From positions 1,021,656 to 1,085,655 of the forward strand of contig JADCRB010000041.1 in assembly GCA_021464245.1 (NCBI GenBank): DNA of 64,000 bases, read 5' to 3'. Made by a program: the position numbers and the translations under genes. A model generated the notes under the pieces. The model was not told the DNA's origin, did not search any database, and was given only the letters and a program-made list of their open reading frames with translations. The first letter of the stretch is position 1, and each line of letters starts with the position of its first letter. Source of the stretch: Carallia brachiata. Lineage: Eukaryota; Streptophyta; Magnoliopsida; Malpighiales; Rhizophoraceae. Positions 25,993-36,757 of the stretch are shown here, piece after piece.

Positions 25993-26378
25993 CACAATTA
26001 TTATCATCGTTAATTGTATATTTATAATAATTCACCGTATGATCACAACTAATTATAAAAACTACAAATACACCATTAATAATTATAATAATATCATTTA
26101 ACTCTCGTCTGTCTCACATCAAGATAGTTCATTTCATATATGAAGCCCAATAAATTTATAATTATGCATTTGTAGCATAATTCACTAATATTATCGTTAA
26201 TTATATATTTGTAACAGTTTAATACATGATCACAATTAATTATAAAAAATACAAATATACAATCAATAATTCTAATAGTATCATTTTACTTTCATCTATC
26301 TCACGTCAAGATAATCTGCATTCCTACAATGAAGCCCAAAAAATTAATAACCTTGCATCAATGGCATAATTTTTGCAC
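25993..26378 (+). repeat. Imperfect tandem duplication, about 187-bp period
   Basis: Two AT-rich units, about 25993-26185 and 26186-26378, share the ordered blocks ATCGTTAATT, TGATCACAA(C/T)TAATTATAAAAA, CATCTATCTCAC-like and ATGAAGCCCAA. They differ at many positions and so are old. Function unknown. Confidence 0.6.
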
Positions 26379-27560
26379 CCAAACCTAGAAGCACCGTACC
26401 ATAGTCATTATCATGGACTTATTCCTCCACAATCCTCCATAGATGTCATCGGACAACCAATGCAGGAGTTCTTATTGGGTGCAGACAAGTATACCAGGCA
26501 TTTTATGTGGTCATGCGCGTCTGGGTGTCCTATTCCAAATCACCGTACACAGAGAAAGACAAATAGATTCAATTTTGTTGGCAGCGATGAGGTGAATGGT
26601 TCTCCCAATTGTAGCAATCGGAGATTTTTGAGTCATTGACAAACAAACTTTCCTTTTTTTTTTTCTTTTTTTTTTTTGACTTTTTTGGGTAAACATGACT
26701 ATAATATGATATACTCTATTACAGGGACTGTAAAGATGAGTGACAGGAGAGCAATGCAATGCAACCAAACATACATTTCTTTTTAACTAAACACTTAATT
26801 TTTTAATAAAAAATAAAATTTTTATCTATTTTTTTATTACAAACTTTAAATACTTAATTAAAAAAATGTGATCAATAGTAACACGCCGCTCTAATCTCTC
26901 ATTTTTTGCATCTACTTATCGTTTCTGAATATGATATGATGAGTGCGTGGGGTGGCGGAAGGGGAGCCAGGGACCATGCTTATGGACCCATCCAAAAGGT
27001 CAATAATTAGCCATTTCCAAGTCAGCAGGGGGCCTTCCATTAGGTTGCACTTTTGACTTTGGAAAGCCACCTAACACATCAAGCCCTCTCAACTTTTTGT
27101 GGCACACATGCACACCAACTTGGCAGTTGGCACATTTTGGCAGTTAGAAGACTTGAATTAAACTGATTGCCCTTTCAAATTCCAGCAACTTTGGAAAACC
27201 TCTGGTTTAAATATTAGCTGATTTCGTTCTCTAATTCTCTTTACCTGGCAGTTCTAAGCAAGAGGGGACCCGATGTTAGGTTTGAGGGCTCGTTTAAATT
27301 CAATAAGAGTTTGATGGTGGATTCTTTTTATGGAAAGATTAAATTAAGACATTAACTATATAAGAATCAGCATTCACTAATGATTCGATGACCGCCGTAT
27401 TTATAGACTAATTTTTTGTAGTCCAAAAAACAAAAAAAAAAAAAAGCAAGAAGGAACAGGATTACAGAACTCATCTGACGCGAGTACCCTGCTTCTAGGA
27501 CATAGCGGTGATGTGAATCTAAAAAATGTTGAAATGTTTTAACTTTTATTAAGCATGGTT
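26379..27560. other. Intergenic DNA downstream of the SufE2-like gene
   Basis: No gene is recognised. A GC-richer stretch at 26940-27290 contains short direct repeats such as TTGGCAGTTGGCAC, but no long open frame and no tRNA- or hairpin-like fold that I could support. Confidence 0.4.
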
Positions 27561-28429
27561 TTAAAAATGAGACCGAACATCTTTTGGATCAAATAAAAAA
27601 ACCTGTAAACCACCCATTAGTCCGATTTGTGTTTGATTAAAAAATCTTGATTTATAAAATCATATCCCATAGAAAATACCGCCAAAAAATATATATGAAG
27701 GAACCTGAGTACCTGAGTTTGGGAGAAACTTCCAGTGGCTCCGAAACCATCCGCATCCGCAGCGGCAGCGGCACCTACAAGTGCCGGTAACGGGTCCGCC
27801 GGCGGATGCCCGTTTCGCTCCGTGACCAAGGACTCGGTCCTCTTTTGCATAGCAATCAACACATTGTGCCACGTGTTCACTCTCGATTGGACCTCGCCGG
27901 AAAGGCCGACGTTAATCACCGCCAAGTCCTCGGCCCTCACGGCCAACACCTCCTCCGCCCTGGCGCCGTCGAGCAGCCAAACCAAACAAGAAATGAAACC
28001 CTTGGTAATCTCCGAATCGCTGTCGGCGGCGAACCTCATTCTTCCGCTCTCGTCCATTTTGACCTCTAGCCAGACCTGTGTGGTGCACCCCACGACTCGG
28101 TTCGCCGGCGAGCGAGCCGACTCATCAAGGGGAGCCAGCCGAGCCGCATAATCCAGAAGCCGCTTCACGCGGTCGATCGGCTCGGTTAGAGACGTGAATT
28201 CCGAAACCAAACGCGGAAACCTCCCGCCGAAGAGCTCCGTGCCGGCGACCGCCGCCTCTGTCGCATCAAAACAACGAACCCACAGGTTTGGCCTCTTACT
28301 GCTGGAGTTGAAACGACCGAAATTCAATTTCTTGAATTGGGTGTGTTTAACGTTAGGAAAATCTCGTCGCGGTGGTGGTGGTTTTACGGTTAGAATGCAA
28401 AATGGAGTCTTGAACGTCGCAGAATTCAT
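27561..28429 (-). CDS. SUFE2: SufE2-like sulfur-acceptor protein, chloroplast
   Basis: SufE proteins accept persulfide sulfur from the cysteine desulfurase CpNifS in plastids and stimulate Fe-S cluster assembly. Exon 1 is 27713-28429 (239 codons from MNSATFKTPF) and exon 2 is proposed at 27561-27602, adding VFLFDPKDVRSHF, for 252 residues, near the 258 I recall for Arabidopsis SUFE2. Residues 1-60 are basic and serine/asparagine-rich like a plastid transit peptide. The SufE domain covers about 65-205, with the sulfur-accepting cysteine at 115 in NRVVGCTTQVW and the conserved FAADSDSEITKG block after it. Neither a BolA domain (SufE1) nor a quinolinate synthase domain (SufE3) follows, which supports SufE2. 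The 110-base intron has CAG-GTACTC and TTTACAG borders. If retained, the frame runs on to a stop at 27617, giving a different C-terminus. Confidence 0.9.
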
Positions 28430-28603
28430 GTTTGGATGTAGAGAAAGTGCGGGAAAAAAGAGTGAGAAAATTGAGGAGAGAGAAAGAGAAGTTTGTATGA
28501 GATTTGAACAGGTAAAGTGGGGAGTGATCCTTAAACTGCGCGCCGTTTCTGTGTCTGATTTTGATGTGGTCGTCTCTCTGTCTCTCTGCTCTGTTTGGCG
28601 TTC

Positions 28604-28612
28604 GTTTATATA
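28604..28612 (-). promoter_or_regulatory. TATA box candidate of the SufE2-like gene
   Basis: TATATAAAC on the minus strand lies 175 bases before the start codon, giving a plausible leader of about 140 bases. Confidence 0.5.
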
Positions 28613-31600
28613 CATGAGACAGCGGGACGATGAGGCGTTTAGGGCCAAAAAAATTCTCGGACACGACAAGAGAGAATGCACCACGGAGTGTGGAAATTCA
28701 ACTCGAAATCACATTCCGGTCCTTCAAATTTATGGTATTTTCACTTAGAATTTCACTACATATTTTAATTTTAAATAACAATAAAATAATCACATAATTT
28801 GTTCAATGATATATAAATAATTATTTTTTTTAAAATTTCAATCATTCAATAATTTATATTATTTTATTATATTTAAATATTATTATATATATTTTCATTT
28901 CACCTATGTGAGATTCTATGATTGGTTTGAAATATCAAGCGAGTTTAAAACAAAACAAAAATTAATGTTTTTCTTAATATTGAAGCAGGAGTTCAGCAAT
29001 TTGAGATAACCTGCAGTTTTTGGCTCTTCTCACTTAGTTTATTTTACCCATATTAGGCAAGTAGACTAGTTAAGCCGAATTAATATTTCTGTGTATCGAA
29101 ATTCGGATATATTGGTTTAAGTGTATCAAATTTGAATTTATAAGATCGATCATATTTTAGTTCATACTCGAGTAAACTTATGTTATTATGCTTGCGAGCA
29201 AAATCTTAGCTAGGGCACTTATATGGATAATTCTTAAACCCATTCTTGTGTTTCCCCAACCCAAAGGAGAGCATCTGTGTTCATTAGTCTTCGAATATGT
29301 CAAATTTCGGATTTTGAGTTCAAGTACTTCAGGTACATCAAATTTTAAATGATCAGAGTTTTGGATGTTTTGGACTGTAAGTCGTTGATCTTTTTTAATT
29401 TGATACGAAAAGGTTGAGTCGAAATTGAATAGATTAAATTAACTTATTCAAGTCAGTTTGCCTACTCTATTAGAATTGTGAATACAAGACTTGCAAACTG
29501 TTGGGGTCTTGGGTGTAGTTTTCTTTGTTCAAAGTACATGGGATGGGAAGTGAATTTTTTATGGCACGAATTCTATTTAAAGAAAAGTGGGATCAAAATA
29601 GTATCAAAATAATACAAATTTTCAATAATTAAATTTTAAAAAATAAATAAAATATTAAATATTATTAGATATACTATTTGTTAATTTTAATATTGCTTAA
29701 GGGATGATTTAACACACAAAAGAAACATACTGATTTTTACAGATTCCTCTACGTGGCATTTCTTTTCTTTTGTTTTAGAAAAAAAAATCAAAAAATAAGC
29801 CAGCTAGCACGACTTTTTTTAGGAAAAGTAATTTTTTTTGTCAAAAACATTATTTAAACAAATTTAATATATTTACGATAATATTAAATATTATTTAGAG
29901 TTTATTTTTTATATAAAAATTATATTTAAAGTAATAATAAATATTACTTAAAATTTATTTATTTATTTTAAAATTTTAGTTTTTATAACAACAAAAAAAC
30001 AAAAGAAAATGGGTCCAAACTAAAAACCAAAAAAAAAAATGAAAGTCATGTTACAAAGTCAGGAAAAATCGTGTAAAAACTTTCGTGTCATGTATCATTA
30101 TAAGGAAGACATAATTTATAGAATTGAGCTCTTATATTTGTGCGTGGGATTCAATGATCAGCCATTAATTTCGACACATGTCCTTGGACAAAAAGCAAAT
30201 AATTGGCCAAAAATTCTGACCAGTGCAGAGGGCGGTTTGGTGCTCCAAGACAAAGCGTAAACAGAAAAACTCGTAGAAGCCTTGAGAATTCCATAAACGG
30301 AAAAGCAAAGACTTGCTTCGCCCCTTCAACTTCGCCGCCGTGTTTTTATAACTTTCCGCCACCCTTATCATGTACACGGCACTAGATAATAAACATTTAA
30401 TTGAGCGACACTAAAGATCGTTATTCAAAAGATGTAAAAATGAGTTTGAATTTTAATGTTGGAAGTTTTAAACAAAAAAATTACTGCCTAACCATATCAT
30501 TGGCCTTATTTTTCGATAAGTTTGCCTTTCCTTTTTTTTGGAAAAAAAAAATCGTCTTAAGATTTCAGGTCATTCATTGAATTTACAGTTATGGTTCAAC
30601 TTCACAGAAATACAAAATAAACTAATTGACGAAGAAAGAGAAAAAGAATTAGACATTCTATTCATGATTAAGAATATTTTTAAAGGTAAGAATCTTGGAT
30701 TTAAATCTCAATCTGAATTTAAATTAATTATAAAAGAAAAAAAAACATGTAGTCTCTGTTCTATTGGATAACAGTTACTTTGGGGCGTCACATGATACAA
30801 AACGCAATTTTTAAAATACCTTCATTAGAAAAAAATACATATTAGTCGCATCATCTCCTAATTAATATGTATTTTTAGAGTTTCATCTCCCAAATACAAT
30901 AAAAATACTCGTCAATGACAAGATAGTTTAACTATCTCAAGAGATAGCTATTTGTGGTGTTTTATTTCTTAGTTATTTTTGTAGTTGTTTTTTCCTTCAG
31001 TCATAAAAAAAAAAAATTCCTCACTAGCAATTCCAAAAGCTAAAGCGAACCTGCCTCAATTTGTTGGTCAAGATGACGATTTCATATGCTCCCATTTGCT
31101 TTGCACGTAACTTTCTCTTGTTTATGGTGTGTGAATGTGCCTATACATATGGCCAAACAAATGTGCTTATGAGCTTTTGTTTTTTTTAGCTTAAAAAAAA
31201 ATATATGCAGCAGATATTTGGTCATTGTATATGTAGATTTGAAGTCAGAATAATCCTTATTTGTAATTTTTATTCAATCTAATTCATAAGAAAGACTCAC
31301 TATTCAAGTATTGTTGGTTTACATGAACTTTCCCGAGCTGATTAAACAGTGTTAACAAACTGATTAAACGGTGTTAACAAGTTAGAACTAAGAGCGTGAG
31401 GTCAACGTCAATTCTGATAAATTTAGAAGTTAAAGTCTCCAAACATTGTCTCGTAAGACTTGAAGCTAAGTTAGATATATAAGAAATATAGTAAATTACT
31501 ATCAGACTACTTTCTTCAAATAATACGTGCTTATGACTTTGCAAGTACTAAATGCGATCGAGAAGAACTTATCATTTATGTTATACGAAGTGTTTTTTTA

Positions 31601-32190
31601 ATTTTTGACCATCACTATGAAGGATTGGATCAGCCCTGAAGCGAACTAATTTAAGTGGTTTAGATCCGGATGGGTTCCTCAAATTTTAAGTCAGGGTTAT
31701 ATATATTAACCCTAACTTTTGTAGTCAGGCTTAAATCTTTTGTAGTTAGGGTTAAGATTTTAAGTCTCATTTTGCATTTTTTTTTTAAATTTCAATTAAG
31801 ATATTAAATATCGTTCAAAAAATTGAGACATTAAATTTTAATGTAGTCTGTAATTTTGGCGATTTATTTTCCTGTATTGCTAAAAGGACTAGAAATTTTC
31901 CCATTGTCCAAACACAAGTCGTGTTCTAGCAAGGCTCAACATATCTAGTTTATGATTACAATGATTTGTCATTTTCTTTCAAGAAGAAGATGTTCAAGTC
32001 TTGGTTTATTATAGATACGAAAAGAAAATAAACTACAAAATTAGATAGATCGCCAAAATTAGAATTTAATACCTAAATCAAAGCTTAGTGTATTTAACTC
32101 TTTAAATTATTTTAGTTTTGGATGAATCTAATTAAGTTCAGCTAAGTCAGCTGAATTTTCTTAAAATTTGTTAGGAACAGTGAAAATTTA
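28613..32190. other. AT-rich intergenic DNA
   Basis: No gene is recognised in about 3.6 kb. Small features include a 19-bp direct repeat CTGATTAAAC(A/G)GTGTTAACAA, twice at about 31338-31380, and a short inverted AACCCTAACTTTTGTAGT / GTAGTTAGGGTTAAG pair at about 31708-31755. Open frames at 30039-30385 and 30538-30771 are AT-biased and show no domain. Confidence 0.5.
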
Positions 32191-32725
32191 AGGTTAAATG
32201 CATTTAACTCTCATGTGATTTACTTGTTTTGTATTTTATCCCTCATGATTTCAATTTAAGTAATAAACTCCCTTGTACTTCTCAATTTTGGTAATTAACC
32301 CCTTGACAATAATTTATCAAATCGATTAATAGAAATTGGCCAAAATTATGTTGTTTTATAATTATAAAAATTTTATTATATTTCACGTAAAAGTTAATTA
32401 TGAATACTGTCTCAACTACCTCTATATCAATATGTGCAGTACACTAAAAATAACAAAAATTGTGAAATAAATAATGTAGGATGTAGTTAAAACACATACT
32501 AAAATTCAATTTAAGAAATAATTAATATATTTTTTGGTAGAGAAAAAGAAACAATTACAAAATAATGTAATTTTGACTCATTTTTATTAATTTATTTAAC
32601 AAATCACTGTCAGGTGAGTTAATTTCTAAAATTAAAAAATATAAGGATTTATTGTCTAAATTAAAATCACAAGGAAATAAAGTATAAAACAATTAAACTA
32701 CAGAGGGTTGAATTTGTTTAACTTG
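32191..32725. mobile_element. Foldback element, family 4
   Basis: The left arm, from GGTTAAATGCATTTAACTC through TATTTTATCCCTCATGATTT to AATAAACTCC, is matched by the reverse complement of the right arm, which ends GAGGGTTGAATTTGTTTAACT. The arms are about 80-90 bases with many substitutions. The middle is AT-rich and non-coding. This is an old MITE-like element of a family separate from 25135-25626. Confidence 0.65.
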
Positions 32726-33025
32726 AAATTTTAGATAGGTTAAATTTTGAATTATGAAGTAAATTTCAATTACATAGATACGAAAGAAAGTGAAACGTGG
32801 AATTGATTTTTTTTATTATAATCAGACGATTTTTGTGTAAAAAAAATTAGATTAAAAAATATTTTTACTTTTTTAATTATAGTTTAAAAGTTTCTGATTG
32901 CACTTTTTTTTTTTTTTTTTTTAAGGGTGATTCTATTTTTTGGAATTTTCTTTTGGGGCTGCCTCTTACTCTTATACGTTCGGCTGTTCGCGAGTGCCCA
33001 TTGCATTTTGTGTGGCCCTACAGAA

Positions 33026-34662
33026 ATGAACTCAATAGCGAGACGTGTCTCCACGCTCTTTACTCGCCCGAGTCTGGGCGTCAACTCAGTGAGTCAGAAC
33101 CACCACCACAACCCGTGGTACCAGAGCAGCAGCAGCAGCAGCAATGGCGGTGGATCCGCGTGAGGGTACAAAACGGGAACTTGGAGCGGGCGCTAACGGT
33201 TTTGCAGCGGAAGATGCAGTCGAGCGGGATCGAACGGTTGATAAAGCGCCAGCAGACGTATCACATCAAGAACTCGGAGAAGCGGGTCTTGGCCCGCAAG
33301 CTTCTCCAGCGCAAGCTTCAATCTCAGGAACTCGCTCGCAAGCTCAAGACCATCCTCATCAAGAAAGTCAGGTACTTTTTTTTGTTTATTTTTAATTTTT
33401 TTCAGTTTTTTTTTTGCTTCAATTTGATTGGACAATTATATTTGTTCTTACTCAGATAATCAAAACTGGAACAGTTGGTGTGTCTGATGATTTGTAATTA
33501 TTGAAATTATTGGGAATATAATATCAATTTAGGGTTTTTGTTGCGGTAAAATTTAGAGGTGGCACGAATGTAATCTGTTCGAAATCCGACTCGACCCAAT
33601 CTGGATGGATTGTTTTCAGTCAATGATCCGTAACATGATTAATTTGAAATCCGAATGATCTGAATTTGAAAACCCAAAATCCGAATACCTTCAAACCCCA
33701 TATACCTGAAACCCTATGTATCCGAAACCCGAATGACCTGAGACTCGGAAAAAAAAAAAACCTGACTCCATCTCACCTGTTTGCATATGTGGTAAAGTTG
33801 TTTCCTTCGTGTCTGATTACTTTCTGGGCACATAAGTAAGAGTGTGATAGTGTGGTATATGATGTGCTGGTGGATTGTTTGAAGGATAATACTGCGTTTT
33901 GGTGCTATTTTGTTTGCATGTCTCTATCATTGTAGTCTTGGGTTCTGGCCCTGCCCTGTAATATCATGATTTGCAACCAGTAATGTTTACATGGTTAGAA
34001 ATCTTTGTTTCCAATGCGCAAGGCTTGTTAACTATGAGAGTGAGTTGGAGTTTCAAATCGAGGACCTTAACTATGTACCGAAGTTAAGAAATTAAGTACT
34101 TTGATTCAGCTTCAGTGTCCTTTAAGTGGTTGAACATGAGTTTCATTGACTTCCACAGAACCAACTCTTGTGATGTGCGATTTGTACGAGGATGTGATTA
34201 TGTCATTAGTTAATTTCAGTGAGTAGGATTTGCTCTCAGATGGTTGTTAGGGTGAGGCTTTGCTGTGTGCTAGCTTTTTGAATCAAGTTGATTTTTTGAA
34301 AGTCATTCTAGAATGTGAAGAATTAACATGATTGCATTTTTCTCGGCTAGTACTTGCCATGCTATTATTAATAATAATGTCAGTAGTTTGCTTCTATGTA
34401 TGATTCGGATATAGATTCTTAGAGAATTGAACTATTAGTCATTCATTCTTTGATGCTTTTAGACCTGGCAGCGTTGCTAGTAGGATTCTTGCTTTTGTTT
34501 GCCTATATAGAATGAGTTTGCAAGAGGATGCATATAATGTCTGTCCTGATTATTTTAACCCAATTTTGTCCACCTCTAGTTGTAGTAAGTTTCCATTGGT
34601 AATACTTGATTAAATATGTGGCAACATTCACCAACTTTGATTGATATTTCAGGGGCCTATGA
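33026..34662 (+). CDS. bS21 ribosomal protein, organellar, frame broken in the transit peptide
   Basis: This is a small-subunit bS21-type ribosomal protein, most like the plant mitochondrial S21 family (for example AT3G26360). Exon 1 is 33026-33371 and exon 2 contributes only 34653-34662, completing KKVRGL and a TGA stop across a 1.28-kb intron (AG-GTACTT and TTTCAG borders). The S21 core reads NGNLERALTVLQRKMQSSGI and continues through HIKNSEKRVLARK to KKVRGL. The ATG and the targeting peptide MNSIARRVSTLFTRPSLG lie in a different frame from the core. The frame changes near the glutamine/serine repeat at 33121-33144, where removing the two bases AG between CAG units would join both parts. 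No ATG precedes the core in its own frame. Either the sequence has a 2-base error or the gene is damaged. Confidence 0.88.
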
Positions 34663-35280
34663 TGGAAGCTCTGGAGTTCCTTTTCTTAAGGCAAAATGGA
34701 TGAATTAAGTTGCGGGTGCCACCTACTTTCTCATGGAATTTCTGGCTTACTCAGCACTTTTTCAGTGCATGCTTGCTTGGCAGCGTGCTTTGCCTTTAAT
34801 CAAACCGGTGCAGTTTAGTTAGCTTTCCCTGGAGTTTGAAAACTTGTAGCTTTCAAGCTGTTATTCATCGCCTGATTTATTATTGGAATTGGCTGGTTGT
34901 TTGATGTGGATAGATCGATGAATTGGCAATCCATTATTGAGCTGAAGTTGTGTGGGAATTTGTAGTACCAACCCTATGTCCGCTGCATGGATGAAACAAA
35001 ACTTCGTGCACGGGACATCGTTCGTTTTTCTTTTTTTTTTTTTCCAGTCCACTCAATGTGGAGTCTGTGGTGGACCGATCAGACCTTGCATGTTCCGACT
35101 GCACTGTTTGAATTTAGCCCAGGCCCATCCAGATCCTAAATTGCTTTGATGATTTTTGTTTGGCCAGACCATCTATTATTTTTGGGTCATAAGGCTATTC
35201 GTTTTTTTTTCTTTTTCTTTTTTCAATAAGACCTACTATTCTTCTTCTTTTTTTTTGATCCGGTAAGACCTTCTATCAAG
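34663..35280. other. 3' region of the bS21 gene and spacer
   Basis: The first 300-400 bases are the likely 3' untranslated region of the bS21 gene. T-rich runs follow from 35028. No other coding segment is seen. Confidence 0.45.
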
Positions 35281-35754
35281 GTTGTCAGAATCGGACCGGT
35301 TATTGAACCGAAAACATTAGTGGGTCAAGGTTCAATCGGTTCAACTGGTCAAATCGGTGGTTGAACTGGTATTTAATAATATATATATTTATAAATGTAA
35401 TTAAAAGAATAATATTTATAAATAATGATTAAATATTCATTTTTTTAGTTTTAAGGATTAAATTGAAAATTTTGATTAAGTTTTGGACTAAATTGAAATT
35501 TTAAGTATAGTTAAAGGTCAAATTATAATTTAAGTAAATAATGGAGTTTAAATTATAATTTATAAATTTTTGATTTAATTCTAAATCGGTCTGATCGGTT
35601 CAATTTTTGACCGGTTTTTACAGATTTTGACCGGTTTTTGATCGGTTTTGACCGATCCGGTCAGCCCTCCCTTTTTATGTCTAAACCGAACCGGACTTAG
35701 GACCGGTCACCGGTCTAATCGGTTGAACCGGTCGGTCCGGTCCAATTTTGATTA
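35281..35754. mobile_element. TIR element, family 2-like, copy D
   Basis: The left end GTTGTCAGAATCGGACCGG is matched by the inverted right end GTAATCAAAATTGGACCGG. The arms are rich in CCGGTT/AACCGG words that can pair with each other, and the core is AT-rich. The ends and block order recall copies A-C at 20-23.7 kb, though the arms are more GC-rich. Non-coding. Confidence 0.7.
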
Positions 35755-36757
35755 CACTGCCTTCGATTCTTTTTTTTTTTTTTTTTTTATAAATTCATTT
35801 GAAACTTTAAGACTCTAGCAAGATATGGACCAACGGTGTGGTGGGCTGGATTGGGCCAAAGTAAGAAAAAGCAATGAACTCGGTTTTGTGAGAGTTATTA
35901 GTAAGTCTTTAAGGGATATTTCAGTAGAATTTAGATTCGTACTCTCACAATCTTCAGGAATTTCTGTCATATTCTGGAACAAGACAAAATAGGAGTATTA
36001 TGGTCTATTAAAATTTTGATTGTATTAGTTTCTTTCAATGTGTAATAGTCTTTTATGACTAAAAAAAAAAAATTTAGACTCATGTGAGATTTATAAAAAA
36101 AATTATTTTATTTTATAATTCATGACTCAAAAGTTTTAATAAACAAAAAAAAGTTATTAGGAAGACCCAAACTAAATTTATTAGAAAAAAACATTAAAAA
36201 AAACAGGAAACTAAAATTTAAGTGTTTTTTTGGTACGATAAATATAGATATTCAATGAAATGCTTATTGTCCAATTTTATTTATGAGAAATACAAAGAAA
36301 ACAAATGAAGAGGCTCAGACCTCTTCGAAGGGAAACTAATTGAATTTTTTTTGAATTGAGATTAAAATGTGAATTATTAAATAATTAAATTTAAAAAATA
36401 AAAAATAATAATTTATTAAATATCATAAATAAATTGAGTCACCTAAAATTGTCTGCCACTGACTGACGAGAGTGTTTTGAGCACTTCTTTCACTGAATTA
36501 TTACACGGACCGAGAGAAGTGGGGATGGGCCAATCGTCAGCAGAAACTAATTCTCTGCAACCGTGCCATGAAAAATCACAACCACCGTTCGATTGAATCA
36601 TCATTTCCTTGATTAGCAAAGTCGGTAAATTATACGAACGACGTGCTAGTGTGCACATAGGTACATTCCGCACAAGATGAAAATCCATCTATGAAAAACT
36701 CGCCGAGGGTTTAAGGGCTTAACAAAGATCTCTCTCTTTCTCTCGTGTCGCCGGAAA
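35755..36757. other. Spacer and promoter of coilin
   Basis: AT-rich with a T run at 35769-35788 and no recognisable gene. The last 100 bases include a CT-rich leader (TCTCTCTCTTTCTCTCGTG, about 36729-36747) before the coilin start codon. Confidence 0.45.

Noticed and set aside
26940..27290. A microRNA precursor in the GC-richer stretch left of the SufE2-like gene
   Set aside because: I found no match to plant microRNAs I know and no convincing long stem by eye; a folding program and small-RNA data would be needed.
27735..28151. 138-codon plus-strand frame opposite the SufE2-like gene
   Set aside because: It is a GC-driven shadow of the SufE2-like coding strand; only the minus-strand product carries the conserved SufE motifs.
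27561..28429. SufE1 (with BolA) or SufE3 (with quinolinate synthase) identity
   Set aside because: No BolA or NadA-like coding sequence follows downstream in about 1 kb, and the predicted length fits SufE2.
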